From positions 1 through 45,342 of the forward strand of contig JAFEFW010000624.1 in the NCBI GenBank assembly GCA_018240405.1: a stretch of DNA of 45,342 bases. The letters are read 5' to 3'. The stretch comes from Pseudomonadota bacterium. GTDB lineage: Bacteria; Pseudomonadota; Alphaproteobacteria; Acetobacterales; Acetobacteraceae. The stretch's first letter is position 1, and the number at the start of each line of letters is the position of its first letter. Both the position numbers and the translations under genes were made by a program. Below, one piece after another: positions 16,491 to 25,233 of this stretch. A model generated the notes under the pieces. That model was not told the DNA's origin and made no database searches. It saw only the letters and a program-made list of their open reading frames with translations.

Positions 16491-17495
16491 ATGCCCGCAC
16501 TGACCCGACGCCGCGCGACCGCGCTTGCCGGCGCCTCGATCCTGCTGCCGCGCTTTGCGCACGCGGCGGAAATCAACTGGAAATTCACCAGCGCCCAGCC
16601 GGCTACGCATCCATCCACCCAGCGCTACATGGAGGCAGCGCAGCGGGTGAAGGACAAGTCGAACGGCAAGTTCGAGATCACGGTCTTTCATTCCGGCCAG
16701 TTAGGCACGGATATTGACACCTACACGCAGATCCGAATCGGCGCGATCCAGATGATGGTGCTTTCGAACGTCATTACTGCGACCGCCGCGCCGCTGACCT
16801 CGGCGCTGTCGATGCCGTTTGCTTTCGACACGTATGAGCAGGTGTGGGCTGCCGCCGACGGCAAGCTGCAGGATCTGCTGCGCGAGGACCTGAGGAAGGC
16901 CGGCTATCTGACCACGAACAAGATTCTCGACGACGGCTTTCACCAGCTTACCAGCAACAAGGCGCCGATCCACACTGTCGCCGACCTGCAAGGCTTGAAG
17001 CTGCGCGCGCCGCCGAGCCCGATCCAGGTATCGTTATGGAAGGCGATCGGTGCCGCGCCGGCCTCAATGAACTTTGCGGAGCTGTTTACGGCGTTGCAGA
17101 CGGGCGTGGTGGACGGTCAGGAGAGCGCCGTCGTTCTGACCAAGACGACGCGCCTCTACGAGGTGCAGAAATACATGTCGATGATCTCTGTTCTGTGGGA
17201 TGGCTGGTACACGCTGATCAATCCAAGGGCATTCGGAAAGCTGCCCAAGGATATGCAGGACCTGGTGATGGCCGAGTTCGACCAGGCGGGCCTGGACGTC
17301 CGTAAGGATATGTCCACCCTCATTCCGGAAGCACTGGCCTTCCTGACCGAGAAGGGCATGGTCATGAACAAGGTAGAGGACCGGTCCGCATTCAAGAAGA
17401 AGCTGCAGGATGTCGGCTTTTACGCGGAGTGGCGCGACAAGCTGGGGCCCGACGTCTGGAAGGCGCTGCAGGACGTTTCCGGCCCGTTGGTCTGA
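16491..17495 (+). CDS. dctP: TRAP transporter solute-binding protein, copy 3
   Basis: The ATG at 16491 gives 334 residues, the same length as copies 1 and 2, and sits 9 bases after GGGAGGA; the ATG at 16482 is only 1-2 bases from that motif and is less likely. The signal is LTRRRATALAGASILLPRFAHA. Ligand-site motifs are DLQGLKLRAPPSPIQ and FAELFTALQTGVVDGQES. Closer to copy 1 than to copy 2 over most of its length. A 125-base gap before it (16366-16490) has no gene but could hold its own promoter. It stops 15 bases before the permease gene, so it is the copy most tightly linked to dctQM. Confidence 0.95.
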   Translation: MPALTRRRATALAGASILLPRFAHAAEINWKFTSAQPATHPSTQRYMEAAQRVKDKSNGKFEITVFHSGQLGTDIDTYTQIRIGAIQMMVLSNVITATAAPLTSALSMPFAFDTYEQVWAAADGKLQDLLREDLRKAGYLTTNKILDDGFHQLTSNKAPIHTVADLQGLKLRAPPSPIQVSLWKAIGAAPASMNFAELFTALQTGVVDGQESAVVLTKTTRLYEVQKYMSMISVLWDGWYTLINPRAFGKLPKDMQDLVMAEFDQAGLDVRKDMSTLIPEALAFLTEKGMVMNKVEDRSAFKKKLQDVGFYAEWRDKLGPDVWKALQDVSGPLV

Positions 17496-17510
17496 GCCGG
17501 AGCGCGCGCC

Positions 17511-19397
17511 ATGGACGCCAGCACCAATCCGCATCCGGTTCACGCGGCAACGGCCACACGCGCGACAGGTTTCGCTCGTCTGGCTGGAAGGATCGAAACG
17601 CCCCTGATCCGCACCCTGGAACTGCTGGCCGCCCTGTTGGTATTGGCCAACGTGCTGGTGCTGCTGGTCGGCGTGATCTCTCGCTATGTGTTCCACTATC
17701 CGTTGATTTTTGCCGACGACTTGGCCCAGTCGGTGTTCCTCTGGCTGGGCATGATCGGTGCCGTCATCGCCTTGAACCGCGGCGAGCACATGCGGATGAC
17801 GGTGCTGATGGACAAGGCGGAGCCGGTGCCGCGTATGGGGCTGGAGGCCTACGGCGCCGCGATCGGTCTGATGTTCCTGGCGGCGGTTATTCGTCCCTCC
17901 ATCGAATACGTGTTCGAGGTCAGCCGCCTGATGATGCCAGGCCTGGAACTGTCGAAGGCGTGGTTGACTGCGCCGCTGCCGGTCGGCTTTGGACTGATGA
18001 TCATCGTGGCGCTGTTGCGCCTGTTCCGGCTGTTCCCGCCCGCGGTCGGATTGGGGCTGGCGTTGCTCGCCGCACTGGTCGCCTGGGCGACGCCGCTCGA
18101 CGATCCCTGGATGGAACGGCTGGGCAACGTGAACCTGCTGATCTTCTTCCTTGGCATCCTGGGCTGCTCTGTCCTGGCCGGTGTGCCGATCTCGATTGCC
18201 TTCGCCGCGTCGACCTTTGCCTATATGACGCTGACAACGGACGTGCCGATGATGCTGTTCGTCGGCCGTTTCTATGAAGGGATGTCGCATCTGATCCTGA
18301 TGGCAATCCCGCTGTTCGTATTCCTGGGATTGTTGATTGAAATGACCGGCATGGCGCGGGCGATGGTGGATTTCCTCGCCTCGCTGCTGGGGCATGTGAA
18401 GGGCGGCTTGTCCTACGTGTTGGTCGGCGCGATGTACCTGGTGTCGGGCATCTCGGGCTCGAAGGCCGCGGACATGGCCGCGGTGGCACCGGCGCTGTTC
18501 CCCGAGATGATCAAGCGTGGTGCCAAGCCGGGCGACCTTGTGGCGCTGCTGTCGGCCACCGGTGCGCAGACGGAGACGGTGCCGCCTTCGCTGGTGCTGA
18601 TCACCATCGGATCGGTGACCGGCGTATCGATCGCGGCTCTGTTCACCGGCGGCATGCTGCCGTCGATCGTGCTGGCCGTGGCGCTGTGTTTCGTTGTGCG
18701 CCATCGCTACCGCAACCAGGACATGACCGGCATCCGCAAGGCGACGCCGCGCGAAATCGGGCGCGCATTATGGGTCGCCATTCCGGCGCTGGCGCTGCCC
18801 TTCGTCATCCGATTCATGGTGGTTGAAGGCGTAGCGACGGCAACGGAGGTGTCCACCATCGGCATCGTCTATACGGTCGTCATCGGTTTGCTGGTCTACC
18901 GCAAGTTCGAGTGGTCTCGCATTGCGCCGATGCTGGTCGAGACCGCGTCGCTGTCTGGCGCGATTCTTCTGATCCTGGGCGCCGCCACGGCGATGGCCTG
19001 GGCGCTGACGCAATCCGGATTCAGCCAGCAGCTTGCCGATATGATGACCGGTCTGCCGGGCGGAAAATACTCATTCATGGCGGTTTCGATCGTCGCCTTC
19101 ATCGTGTTGGGCAGCGTGCTGGAGGGAATTCCGGTCATCGTCCTGTTCGGCCCGCTGCTGTTCCCAATTGCGACAAAGCTGGGCATCCACGAAATCCATT
19201 ACGCTATGGTGACGGTTCTGGCAATGGGCATCGGCCTGTTTGCACCGCCCTTCGGTGTCGGCTTCTATGCTGCGGCGGCGATTGGCCGGGTCGATCCGAA
19301 TCTGGGGATGCGGCCGATCCTGGGGTACCTGCTGGCGATGATCATCGGCTTGATCGTGGTGGCTGCCGTGCCGTGGATTTCCATCGGGTTCCTGTGA
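17511..19397 (+). CDS. dctM: TRAP transporter permease, fused small and large subunits (DctQM)
   Basis: A 628-residue membrane protein. Residues about 30-190 have the DctQ pattern (four segments, with VISRYVFHYPLIFADDLAQSVFLWLGMIGAVIALNRGEHMRMTVL), followed by a linker membrane segment and a DctM body from about residue 200 to the end. The DctM part includes GVPISIAFAASTFAYM, FYEGMSHLILMAIPLFVFLGLLIEMTGMARAMVDF, SGSKAADMAAVAPALFPEM and GLFAPPFGVGFYAAAAIG, typical scaffold and transport-domain helices. It uses the sodium or proton gradient to bring in the acid delivered by a DctP. One permease is served by three DctP copies upstream, an unusual ratio. The start ATG is 15 bases from the stop of copy 3. 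Confidence 0.95.
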   Translation: MDASTNPHPVHAATATRATGFARLAGRIETPLIRTLELLAALLVLANVLVLLVGVISRYVFHYPLIFADDLAQSVFLWLGMIGAVIALNRGEHMRMTVLMDKAEPVPRMGLEAYGAAIGLMFLAAVIRPSIEYVFEVSRLMMPGLELSKAWLTAPLPVGFGLMIIVALLRLFRLFPPAVGLGLALLAALVAWATPLDDPWMERLGNVNLLIFFLGILGCSVLAGVPISIAFAASTFAYMTLTTDVPMMLFVGRFYEGMSHLILMAIPLFVFLGLLIEMTGMARAMVDFLASLLGHVKGGLSYVLVGAMYLVSGISGSKAADMAAVAPALFPEMIKRGAKPGDLVALLSATGAQTETVPPSLVLITIGSVTGVSIAALFTGGMLPSIVLAVALCFVVRHRYRNQDMTGIRKATPREIGRALWVAIPALALPFVIRFMVVEGVATATEVSTIGIVYTVVIGLLVYRKFEWSRIAPMLVETASLSGAILLILGAATAMAWALTQSGFSQQLADMMTGLPGGKYSFMAVSIVAFIVLGSVLEGIPVIVLFGPLLFPIATKLGIHEIHYAMVTVLAMGIGLFAPPFGVGFYAAAAIGRVDPNLGMRPILGYLLAMIIGLIVVAAVPWISIGFL

Positions 19398-19403
19398 CGG
19401 ACC

Positions 19404-19431
19404 CGGCTCCGCCGGCGTGGCAACGGAGCCG
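19404..19431 (+). terminator. Hairpin after the TRAP locus
   Basis: Inverted repeat CGGCTCCG (19404-19411) and CGGAGCCG (19424-19431), 8 bp perfect with a 12-base loop, starting 6 bases after the dctQM stop. No T-run follows. It is the likely end of the TRAP transcript. The rest of 19398-19675 has no gene. Confidence 0.4.
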
Positions 19432-19675
19432 CGATGAGGCGTGACAGCGGCCCAGCGGTGCCGTCCGTTGGCGCCGACGTCAGCAATGATCGCGCGCAGC
19501 TTCCGTAACAAGTACAGTACCCACCGCCTTACTCCTGACTGAATGGATCGGCGATCCTTGACGCCGGCGCCGCTCGGCGCGACGCTCAGCATCCTGACCG
19601 TCGCCTACCGCACCAGCTTGCGTGCGGACCTTAGCCAAGAGGATTGCTTCACCACTTCAGCCACGGAGATCCCGC

Positions 19676-21199
19676 ATGCCGCAACCGGTCCAGTTTCCCG
19701 CCGAGATCGAACCGCTCGTGCAGTTCATCGAGGAAACGCCTCGTAGCGAAATCGTCAGCAGGACACTGGATAAGTTGCGGCAGGGCGTGCCGATCCGAAC
19801 GATGCTGACTGCTTCGGCCCTGGCGGTGACCCGATCGTCTGACCTGCCGCCCGGCCACCATGGCGGTCCGCTGCATCCGCTGGCTGGGCTCTATGCGGTC
19901 ACTAAGCTGACGGAGCGGCTGCACGGCGAGGAGCAGTTCCTGCCGGTCGTCCAGCACGTTGCGCTGTCGAACAAGCACATCCATGACCCGGTGACCGGAC
20001 CGTATTGCCTGCTGGAGTTCGCCGCGCTGGATGCCAGTTCCGCCTCGCTCAGCCGCACCGCGGATCTTGCCGCTGACGGATCCGGCGACGTGGTGACCGA
20101 AGCCGGGATTGAAGCCACAAAGGCGGCGTTCCTGAACGCCTGCAGCCGCGGCGAAAGCCATCGCGCCGACCATCTGTTCCTTTGGCTGTGGCAGAACATT
20201 CCGGCAATCGAGGCGTTTGACCTGCTGTTGAGTATCGCCATACCGAAGAACGCACTGGACGATCATTACTTCATCTTCCCGGCGAACCTGTGGCGCGCAC
20301 TGGAAATATACGGCCACGAACACCTGGCCGTGCTGATGCGCCCGGCGGTCAAATATGTTGCGCGCTTCCCCAACCACCGCGCCGTGCCGGACATCGAAGC
20401 GCTGATTGAAGACCATGGCTTGCTGAAGCGTGTGCTGCGGCAGCGCACCGGCGATGATGAAACGGCAACGATCGGCGCGACGGGTGAGGCCATCGGCCGG
20501 GTGGAGCGTTACAATGAAATCCCGAAGCTGCTGGCACAGGCGCTGGTCGATGGCCTGTCGCTGGAAGGGGCCGGCGAGGCACTGTCGATCGGCGCCGCGG
20601 CGCTGTTCCTGCGCTCGCAGACCGGCAATCCGATGGACGTGCACCTGCACACTTCGGTCAATCTGCGGCGCTACTTGCTGCGGCTGGACGGGTTGTCACT
20701 GCGCAACAAGCTGCTGATCCTGTTCATGTGGCACACCGGCCCCGAGGTCATGTCGACGCAGTACCGGATGATGCCGGCGCCGCAGCCTGATATGGCGGCC
20801 GTTGCGGCACTGCCGGTCCGCTCGCAGGAGGATCTGCTGGAGGCGATTACACAGTCGATCTACAGCCAGCCGCCGACGGATTGGTCGCAGGTGACGAACC
20901 TGGGCAAGATGATTGCCGTGCCGGAAGTGCGCGACACGGTGAATCTGGCGCAGCAATACGTGAACCTGGGCTACAGCGCCGAGGTGCTGATGAAGCGCCT
21001 GGGTGAGATCGTCTGCCACGACAATTTCACCGAGATGCACGCCTTCAAGCATCACCAGGCAATCGTCGAGGAATTCGCCAACACGCGCGAACCCTGGCGC
21101 TGGATGCACCTCGTCTGCGGCGTGCAGGCGGCGGCCATTTCGTTCGGGAAGAACATGGAAGTGTACGAGGCCGCGCTGGACCTGATGCACGCGGCGTAG
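19676..21199 (+). CDS. Unrecognised 507-residue histidine-rich protein
   Basis: I do not recognise this family with confidence. It is a soluble-looking, mostly helical protein without signal peptide or membrane segments. Conserved-looking histidine clusters are GHHGGPLHPLAGLYAV (about 60-75), SNKHIHDP (about 100), YHxE-like HEHLAVLMRPAVKY (near 220), VHLHTSVNLRRYLLRL (about 330) and CHDNFTEMHAFKHHQAIVEEF (about 450-470). Such spread His/Glu pairs could bind a metal, perhaps a di-metal site in a helical bundle. No Cys-based cofactor motif is seen. It begins about 280 bases after the TRAP locus, on the same strand, past a hairpin, so the link to transport is uncertain. The GGAGA before the start makes a weak ribosome site. 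The long, clean frame argues that it is a real gene. Confidence 0.8.
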   Translation: MPQPVQFPAEIEPLVQFIEETPRSEIVSRTLDKLRQGVPIRTMLTASALAVTRSSDLPPGHHGGPLHPLAGLYAVTKLTERLHGEEQFLPVVQHVALSNKHIHDPVTGPYCLLEFAALDASSASLSRTADLAADGSGDVVTEAGIEATKAAFLNACSRGESHRADHLFLWLWQNIPAIEAFDLLLSIAIPKNALDDHYFIFPANLWRALEIYGHEHLAVLMRPAVKYVARFPNHRAVPDIEALIEDHGLLKRVLRQRTGDDETATIGATGEAIGRVERYNEIPKLLAQALVDGLSLEGAGEALSIGAAALFLRSQTGNPMDVHLHTSVNLRRYLLRLDGLSLRNKLLILFMWHTGPEVMSTQYRMMPAPQPDMAAVAALPVRSQEDLLEAITQSIYSQPPTDWSQVTNLGKMIAVPEVRDTVNLAQQYVNLGYSAEVLMKRLGEIVCHDNFTEMHAFKHHQAIVEEFANTREPWRWMHLVCGVQAAAISFGKNMEVYEAALDLMHAA

Positions 21200-21645
21200 C
21201 CGCACCAGCGCGACGAACACTAACGCTCCACTGTAATGGCCGGCCCTGTGCCGGCCATCCGCAGGCTCGCGGCGCACCGGCGGGCGGACCGGGAAGACGA
21301 GTCGTATGCCCGACTATCTCCTTTCGTCATGCCGGGTGAGGGTGCATACGCGTTAAAGTACCCCGGTCGATAGCGGCCATCGCCCTCTCGTCGTTGCGGG
21401 CGAAGGCCGGCTGTCCGTACGCTTTGCGGTGGGACATCCAACGCTCAGACCGTGTTTTTGTTGCAAAGCCGTGGGTAGCGGGCCTTCACGCGCCATGACA
21501 ATGGAGCGGGCAGGTCCCTCTGACTTCGCTACACGCCGCTCATTTCCGCAGTGCTTCGCGCTAGCCCCGTCAGAACGGTGGGATAGGCCAGCCTGCTACG
21601 GGCAGGCCGATCATGACCGTCAGCGGCGGCGGTTTCGCCGCCGGG
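21200..21645. other. Gene-free stretch between the unknown gene and gst
   Basis: I see no gene in this 446-base gap. It holds the REP-like hairpin at 21236-21258, a degraded-looking second copy near 21468-21500 (GTGGGTAGCGGGCC...GCGCCATGACA), and the hairpin GGCGGCG/CGCCGCC (21625-21631/21636-21642) three bases past the gst stop, which could end the minus-strand gloB-gst transcript. Confidence 0.55.
21236..21258. repeat. REP-like hairpin
   Basis: Perfect stem ATGGCCGGC (21236-21244) and GCCGGCCAT (21250-21258), loop CCTGT. Same outer bases (ATGG...CCAT) as the other copies of the family, with its own compensated inner stem. Confidence 0.6.
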
Positions 21646-22242
21646 TCAGCCCGGCGGGGCGGTCTCCAGAATACCCTTGTTCCGGCTGAACGAGTCGTAC
21701 CATGCTGCCAGCTTCGGATGCCCGTTGCGCCAAGCGTCGGCAGCGTAACGGAAATCCAGGTAGCCGAGCGCACAGGCAACAGTGATCGACCCGATATCGA
21801 CCGACCGGTGCGGCGGATCGGCTTCCAGTGTGTCGACCGTCCGGGCCATCAGCGCCTTGTAGCGCGCGATCATCGCGTCCCGGGCATCCTCTCTGGGCTT
21901 CCCCATCTCACCCCGGCACGGCACGGCGGCATCCAGGATGCCGTCGCCCAGCGACTGGTATTTCAGCGCCCGCCAGCGTGCGGCGCCGCTTGGCGGAAAC
22001 AGCGGCAGTGCCTCGCCCAGACTGTCGAGATACTCACAGATCAACTGGCTGCCGAACAGCGATACACCGTCGTCCGTGACCAATGTGGGCACCTTGGACA
22101 GCGGGTTGGCGGCCAGCAGGTCGGCCGGCAATTCAGCCGGCAGTGTTGGCACTTGCTCGATTCGCGCGTCCAGGCCGCGGATGATGGCGCAGGCCATCAC
22201 CTTGCGTACATACGGGCTGGTTGCCGAGTAGTACAGCTTCAC
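21646..22242 (-). CDS. Glutathione S-transferase family protein
   Basis: A 198-residue two-domain GST. The N-terminal thioredoxin-like domain starts KLYYSATSPYVRKV, with Ser at the usual activating position (SPYVRKV), and has NPLSKVPTLVTDDGVSLFGSQLICEYLD, the glutathione-binding Val-Pro and Ser motif. The C-terminal helical domain includes SVDIGSITVACALGYLDFRY, where an Asp caps the core helix as in all GSTs. The start is GTG with AGGGGA about 10 bases before. It lies 14 bases after gloB on the same strand, so the two form one transcript. A detoxification role with GSH is probable, the substrate unknown. The family also includes stringent-starvation and maleylacetoacetate isomerase types, which this does not clearly match. 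Confidence 0.92.
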   Translation of the reverse strand: MKLYYSATSPYVRKVMACAIIRGLDARIEQVPTLPAELPADLLAANPLSKVPTLVTDDGVSLFGSQLICEYLDSLGEALPLFPPSGAARWRALKYQSLGDGILDAAVPCRGEMGKPREDARDAMIARYKALMARTVDTLEADPPHRSVDIGSITVACALGYLDFRYAADAWRNGHPKLAAWYDSFSRNKGILETAPPG

Positions 22243-22256
22243 TGTCCAGCGTCCCC

Positions 22257-22982
22257 TTAGAACTTGTCTTTTTTCGCGCGCGCGTCCGCGAAGGTGCCGA
22301 CGTCGGCAGCCAGCAGGAACGGGTTGGCCTTCAACTCATCCCCCAGGCGCGACGGCACACTTGGCTGTCCTGCGGCTCGGAGCTGCTCAACCTTGCCCAT
22401 GAAGGTGTGCAGGTCCTTGTTTTCCGGGTCGATCGCCAGCGCGAAGCGTCCATTGCTTTCGGTATATTCATGACCGCAACAGACCAGCGTGTCCGGGGGC
22501 AGGGCCTTCAGCTTCGCCAGGCTGGCAAACATCTCGTCGGCCGTACCCTCGATCAGGCGTCCGCAGCCCAGGCTGAACAGGGTGTCGCCCGACAGCAGGA
22601 TCGGCCCGTCGGGGAAGAAGAAGTTAATCTGGCCGCGCGTATGGCCTGGCGTTTCGATTACCTGGCCAACCGCATTGCCAAGCTGCACAGTGTCACCCTC
22701 GGCAACCGCCTTATCGAGCTTCGGCAGCCGGTGGCGATCCGCGGTGGCGCCGACGACCGGGCAGTGGAAGCGCGCCCGCACCTCATCCGTGCCGGCAATG
22801 TGATCGCCGTGGTGATGCGTCAGCAGGATCATGTCGAGCCGGCCGCCGGCCTTCTCGATCGCTTCGATGATCGGCTGCGGGTCAGCCGGATCGACGATAG
22901 CCGTGGCGCCTGTCGCGCTGTCTCGCAGCAGCCAGGCATAGTTGTCCTTCAGGATCGGAACGGGCGATGCGGTGACTGTCAT
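22257..22982 (-). CDS. gloB: Hydroxyacylglutathione hydrolase (glyoxalase II)
   Basis: A 241-residue metallo-beta-lactamase-fold enzyme with the di-metal motif THHHGDH (residues 55-61; His56, His58, Asp60, His61), the third ligand in TPGHTRGQINFFF, the bridging Asp in LSGDTLFSLGCGRLIEGTADEMFASL, and His in VCCGHEYTESN. The C-terminal substrate domain ends PSRLGDELKANPFLLAAD, a glyoxalase II signature that binds the glutathione part. It cleaves S-lactoylglutathione to lactate and GSH in the cytoplasm. It leads a two-gene operon with gst and is divergent from the methyltransferase at 23047. Glyoxalase I is not in the window, although a VOC protein of unknown role is at 1954-2304. Confidence 0.96.
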   Translation of the reverse strand: MTVTASPVPILKDNYAWLLRDSATGATAIVDPADPQPIIEAIEKAGGRLDMILLTHHHGDHIAGTDEVRARFHCPVVGATADRHRLPKLDKAVAEGDTVQLGNAVGQVIETPGHTRGQINFFFPDGPILLSGDTLFSLGCGRLIEGTADEMFASLAKLKALPPDTLVCCGHEYTESNGRFALAIDPENKDLHTFMGKVEQLRAAGQPSVPSRLGDELKANPFLLAADVGTFADARAKKDKF

Positions 22983-23046
22983 GATGGCATCACCTTAGCA
23001 CTCGTTCATGCGGTCGCAAGCGGTGAGACGTGTTATACTTCTCACC

Positions 23047-23754
23047 ATGACGGCAGACGCCCATCTCGTCTCGCAGTTCTACGGCAGTGCGCGTGGCGCG
23101 GTGACGGCTCGCCTGGTGCGCGACCGGATGCAGGCGATGTGGCCATCATTGCGCAACCAGTCGGTCCTGGGGATTGGCTACGCGATCCCCTACCTGCGGC
23201 TATGGCGGGAGGATGCCAGGCGCTGCATTGCGCTGGTTCCAGGTCATCTCGGCGCGGCGCGCTGGCCGGCGGGAGCACCAAACCTGTCCTGCACAGCGGA
23301 TGAGGATGAGCTGCCGTTCGCCGATCTGACCTTTGACCGCGTGCTGCTGGTGCATGGGCTGGAAACCGCCGAAAACGCCCGGCGGCTGCTGCGCGAGGTC
23401 TGGCGGGTCTTGAAGGATGACGGCCGCCTGATGATCGTTGCGCCGAATCGCAGCGGCATGTGGGCCTATTGGGACAGCACGCCGTTCGGTCACGGGCAGC
23501 CGTACTCGACGGGCCAGATCGGTCGTTTGCTGGCCACTGGCATGTTCCGGGTTGAGCGGCGAGATGCCTGCCTGTGGATGCCGCCGCTGGGCACCAGATT
23601 CATCCTGCGCGGCGCCCCGCTTTTCGAGCAGGCGGGCCGGCAGCTGATGCCGGCGCTCGCGGGTGTGACCCTGACCGAGGCGGTGAAGGACGTTTACGCG
23701 GCCATGCCGGTGCACGCGGTGCCGCGACGGTTGGTGCTGGCTGAAGCAGCATAA
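23047..23754 (+). CDS. Class I SAM-dependent methyltransferase
   Basis: A 235-residue protein from the ATG at 23047; an in-frame ATG at 23008 is an alternative, and neither has a good ribosome site, while TATACT (23034-23039) just upstream could be part of a promoter. The SAM-binding loop is degenerate: VLGIGYAIPYLRLW stands where VLDxGxGxG is expected. Later parts fit well: DELPFADLTFDRVLLVHGLE, the REVWRVLKDDGRLMIVAPNRSGMWA motif and the TPFGHGQPYS sequence. The divergent gloB partner is a common gene order in alphaproteobacteria. The C-terminal end overlaps the GT2 gene on the other strand by 61 bases. Substrate unknown. Confidence 0.88.
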   Translation: MTADAHLVSQFYGSARGAVTARLVRDRMQAMWPSLRNQSVLGIGYAIPYLRLWREDARRCIALVPGHLGAARWPAGAPNLSCTADEDELPFADLTFDRVLLVHGLETAENARRLLREVWRVLKDDGRLMIVAPNRSGMWAYWDSTPFGHGQPYSTGQIGRLLATGMFRVERRDACLWMPPLGTRFILRGAPLFEQAGRQLMPALAGVTLTEAVKDVYAAMPVHAVPRRLVLAEAA

Positions 23755-24653
23755 GGGCGGAACGGCCCGAATCCCGACCAGGACGCGCAGAGCAGGCCGA
23801 TCCGGCGTGCACTCGGCACAGCTTTCACCGATCGGAGCAGCCAGGACCGTCCCTCATGCGAATGGCCATGGCGGATCAGTTCGCGGCCAACCACCCAGTC
23901 ATTTTCGGCCTCGGCGCGGCGGCGAAGTTGCGCCAGGTCCGAGGGAGGGAAGCGCGCGGTGATGCAGGGGTGGTGATAAATCGCGTCGAGGCAGGGCCCG
24001 AACCGGGCGGGGCTGTGTGCCATCGTGCGGTAGGCGCTGCCGGTGCGCTCCCGCAGGTATAGCAGCGGCGGGGAGCCGCGGACGGTGACAAAAGGGCCGA
24101 ATGTGGCAAGGCGGGTCCAGTAATGCCAGTCCTCGCCATAGCTCAGGGCTGTGTCAAACAGGCCCACGGCGTTAATCGCGGTGCGGCGGATCAGCAGGTG
24201 GCCGCCATTGATGAACAGGTTCCGCACCAGCAGTTGGCGCAACATGTCACCGCCCGCGCTGATTCGAACTGTCCGATGCGACCGGTCCGCGCCGACACGG
24301 ACGTAGCCAGCGGCAGCGGCGACGGCATCGGGCGTGTCTTGCAACGTGCGGGCCAGCGTCGCCAGCGCGTCCGGCGCCAGCCAGTCATCGCCGTCAAGGA
24401 ACAGCAGCGCGTCGGCGTCCGCCGCAGCCGCGATGCCCCGGTTGCGTGCCGCGGAGACGCCGTAATTGGCGCCGTGCAGGCCGGTCAGGCGGGAATCGCT
24501 GAAGCGACGGATGATCTCGGGCGTGGCGTCGGTGGAACCGTCATTGACGATCACGAGTGACCAGTCGCGATAAGTCTGGTCGATCACGGACCAGATGGCC
24601 TGGGCAATCCAGGGGGCCACATTGTAGGCGGGGATGATGACGCCGATACGCAT
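23694..24653 (-). CDS. Family 2 glycosyltransferase
   Basis: A 319-residue GT-A fold enzyme. The N-terminus VGVIIPAYNVAPWIAQAI (with start MRIG) gives the nucleotide-sugar site, followed by NDGSTD (Asp38 onward), the NRGI segment, and the DxD motif LDGDD (87-90), which binds the metal. The acceptor region has GGHLLIRRTAINAVGLFDTALSYGEDWHYW, typical of family 2. No membrane segment is visible, so it is probably a soluble enzyme of polysaccharide or glycolipid assembly. Its last 20 codons run over the end of the methyltransferase in antisense; this tail (rich in Arg/Ala/Ser) looks unlike a domain and may be an extension caused by loss of an earlier stop. Confidence 0.9.
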   Translation of the reverse strand: MRIGVIIPAYNVAPWIAQAIWSVIDQTYRDWSLVIVNDGSTDATPEIIRRFSDSRLTGLHGANYGVSAARNRGIAAAADADALLFLDGDDWLAPDALATLARTLQDTPDAVAAAAGYVRVGADRSHRTVRISAGGDMLRQLLVRNLFINGGHLLIRRTAINAVGLFDTALSYGEDWHYWTRLATFGPFVTVRGSPPLLYLRERTGSAYRTMAHSPARFGPCLDAIYHHPCITARFPPSDLAQLRRRAEAENDWVVGRELIRHGHSHEGRSWLLRSVKAVPSARRIGLLCASWSGFGPFRPYAASASTNRRGTACTGMAA

Positions 24654-24834
24654 GAAGACGCCTTGGAAGCGGGCGTCCGGGACTGTGGCGCGGTGTCGGT
24701 TAAGGAATAGCTAACGCCGGCCAGACAGAATGTTCCGGCACATCCGCTGCTGCCAGCGGCCGGAAGGCCGCCACCGGTGGATTGTGCAAGCCAGCTATGC
24801 CATCCGGCTGGCGAACCACCGGTCCAAGCCATGG

Positions 24835-24857
24835 ATGGCCGGCAGGAGGCCGGCCAT
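24835..24857. repeat. REP-like hairpin
   Basis: Perfect stem ATGGCCGGC (24835-24843) and GCCGGCCAT (24849-24857), loop AGGAG, preceded by GCCATGG and followed by GACC. It lies 23 bases beyond the minus-strand grxD stop, so it may end the pur-bolA-grxD transcript. The rest of 24654-24879 shows no gene. Confidence 0.6.
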
Positions 24858-24879
24858 GACCTTGAAGGGGCGCGTGGCG

Positions 24880-25209
24880 TTACGCCTTGACCGCGACGCC
24901 GCTCTCCTTCAGCAGCGTCTCCAGCTCACCGGACTGGTACATCTCGGTGACGATGTCGCAGCCGCCAACGAACTCGCCCTTGACATAAAGCTGCGGAATG
25001 GTCGGCCACTGCGAGAACTGCTTGACGCCTTCACGCAGCTCCATGTCCTCCAGCACGTTGGCTGACTGGAACGGGACACCCATGTGGGTCAGGATCTGCA
25101 CCACGCGCGCGGAAAAGCCGCACTGCGGGAACATCGGCGTGCCCTTCATGTAGAGCATCACCTGGTTGGCATCGATGTCAGACTGGATACGCTGGTTGAT
25201 ATCGGACAT
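24880..25209 (-). CDS. grxD: Monothiol glutaredoxin, Grx4 family
   Basis: A 109-residue protein starting at the ATG at 25209 (AAAGGAG nine bases upstream); a further upstream ATG at 25230 lacks support. The active site is CGFS (Cys30-Ser33), followed by [20 protein letters not shown], which binds glutathione. Grx4 proteins bridge a 2Fe-2S cluster with GSH, often paired with a BolA protein, and take part in cluster delivery and iron sensing. The gene for BolA is directly upstream (24 bases apart) on the same strand, matching this known partnership. It closes the pur operon at its 3' end, an arrangement common in alphaproteobacteria. Confidence 0.96.
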   Translation of the reverse strand: MSDINQRIQSDIDANQVMLYMKGTPMFPQCGFSARVVQILTHMGVPFQSANVLEDMELREGVKQFSQWPTIPQLYVKGEFVGGCDIVTEMYQSGELETLLKESGVAVKA

Positions 25210-25233
25210 GGCTGGTCTCCTTTGCCCCAATAT

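Noticed and set aside
17064-18704. 546-codon minus-strand frame across dctP copy 3 and dctQM
   Set aside because: Rich in His/Gln/Arg repeats, no ribosome site, and lies opposite two strongly supported genes.
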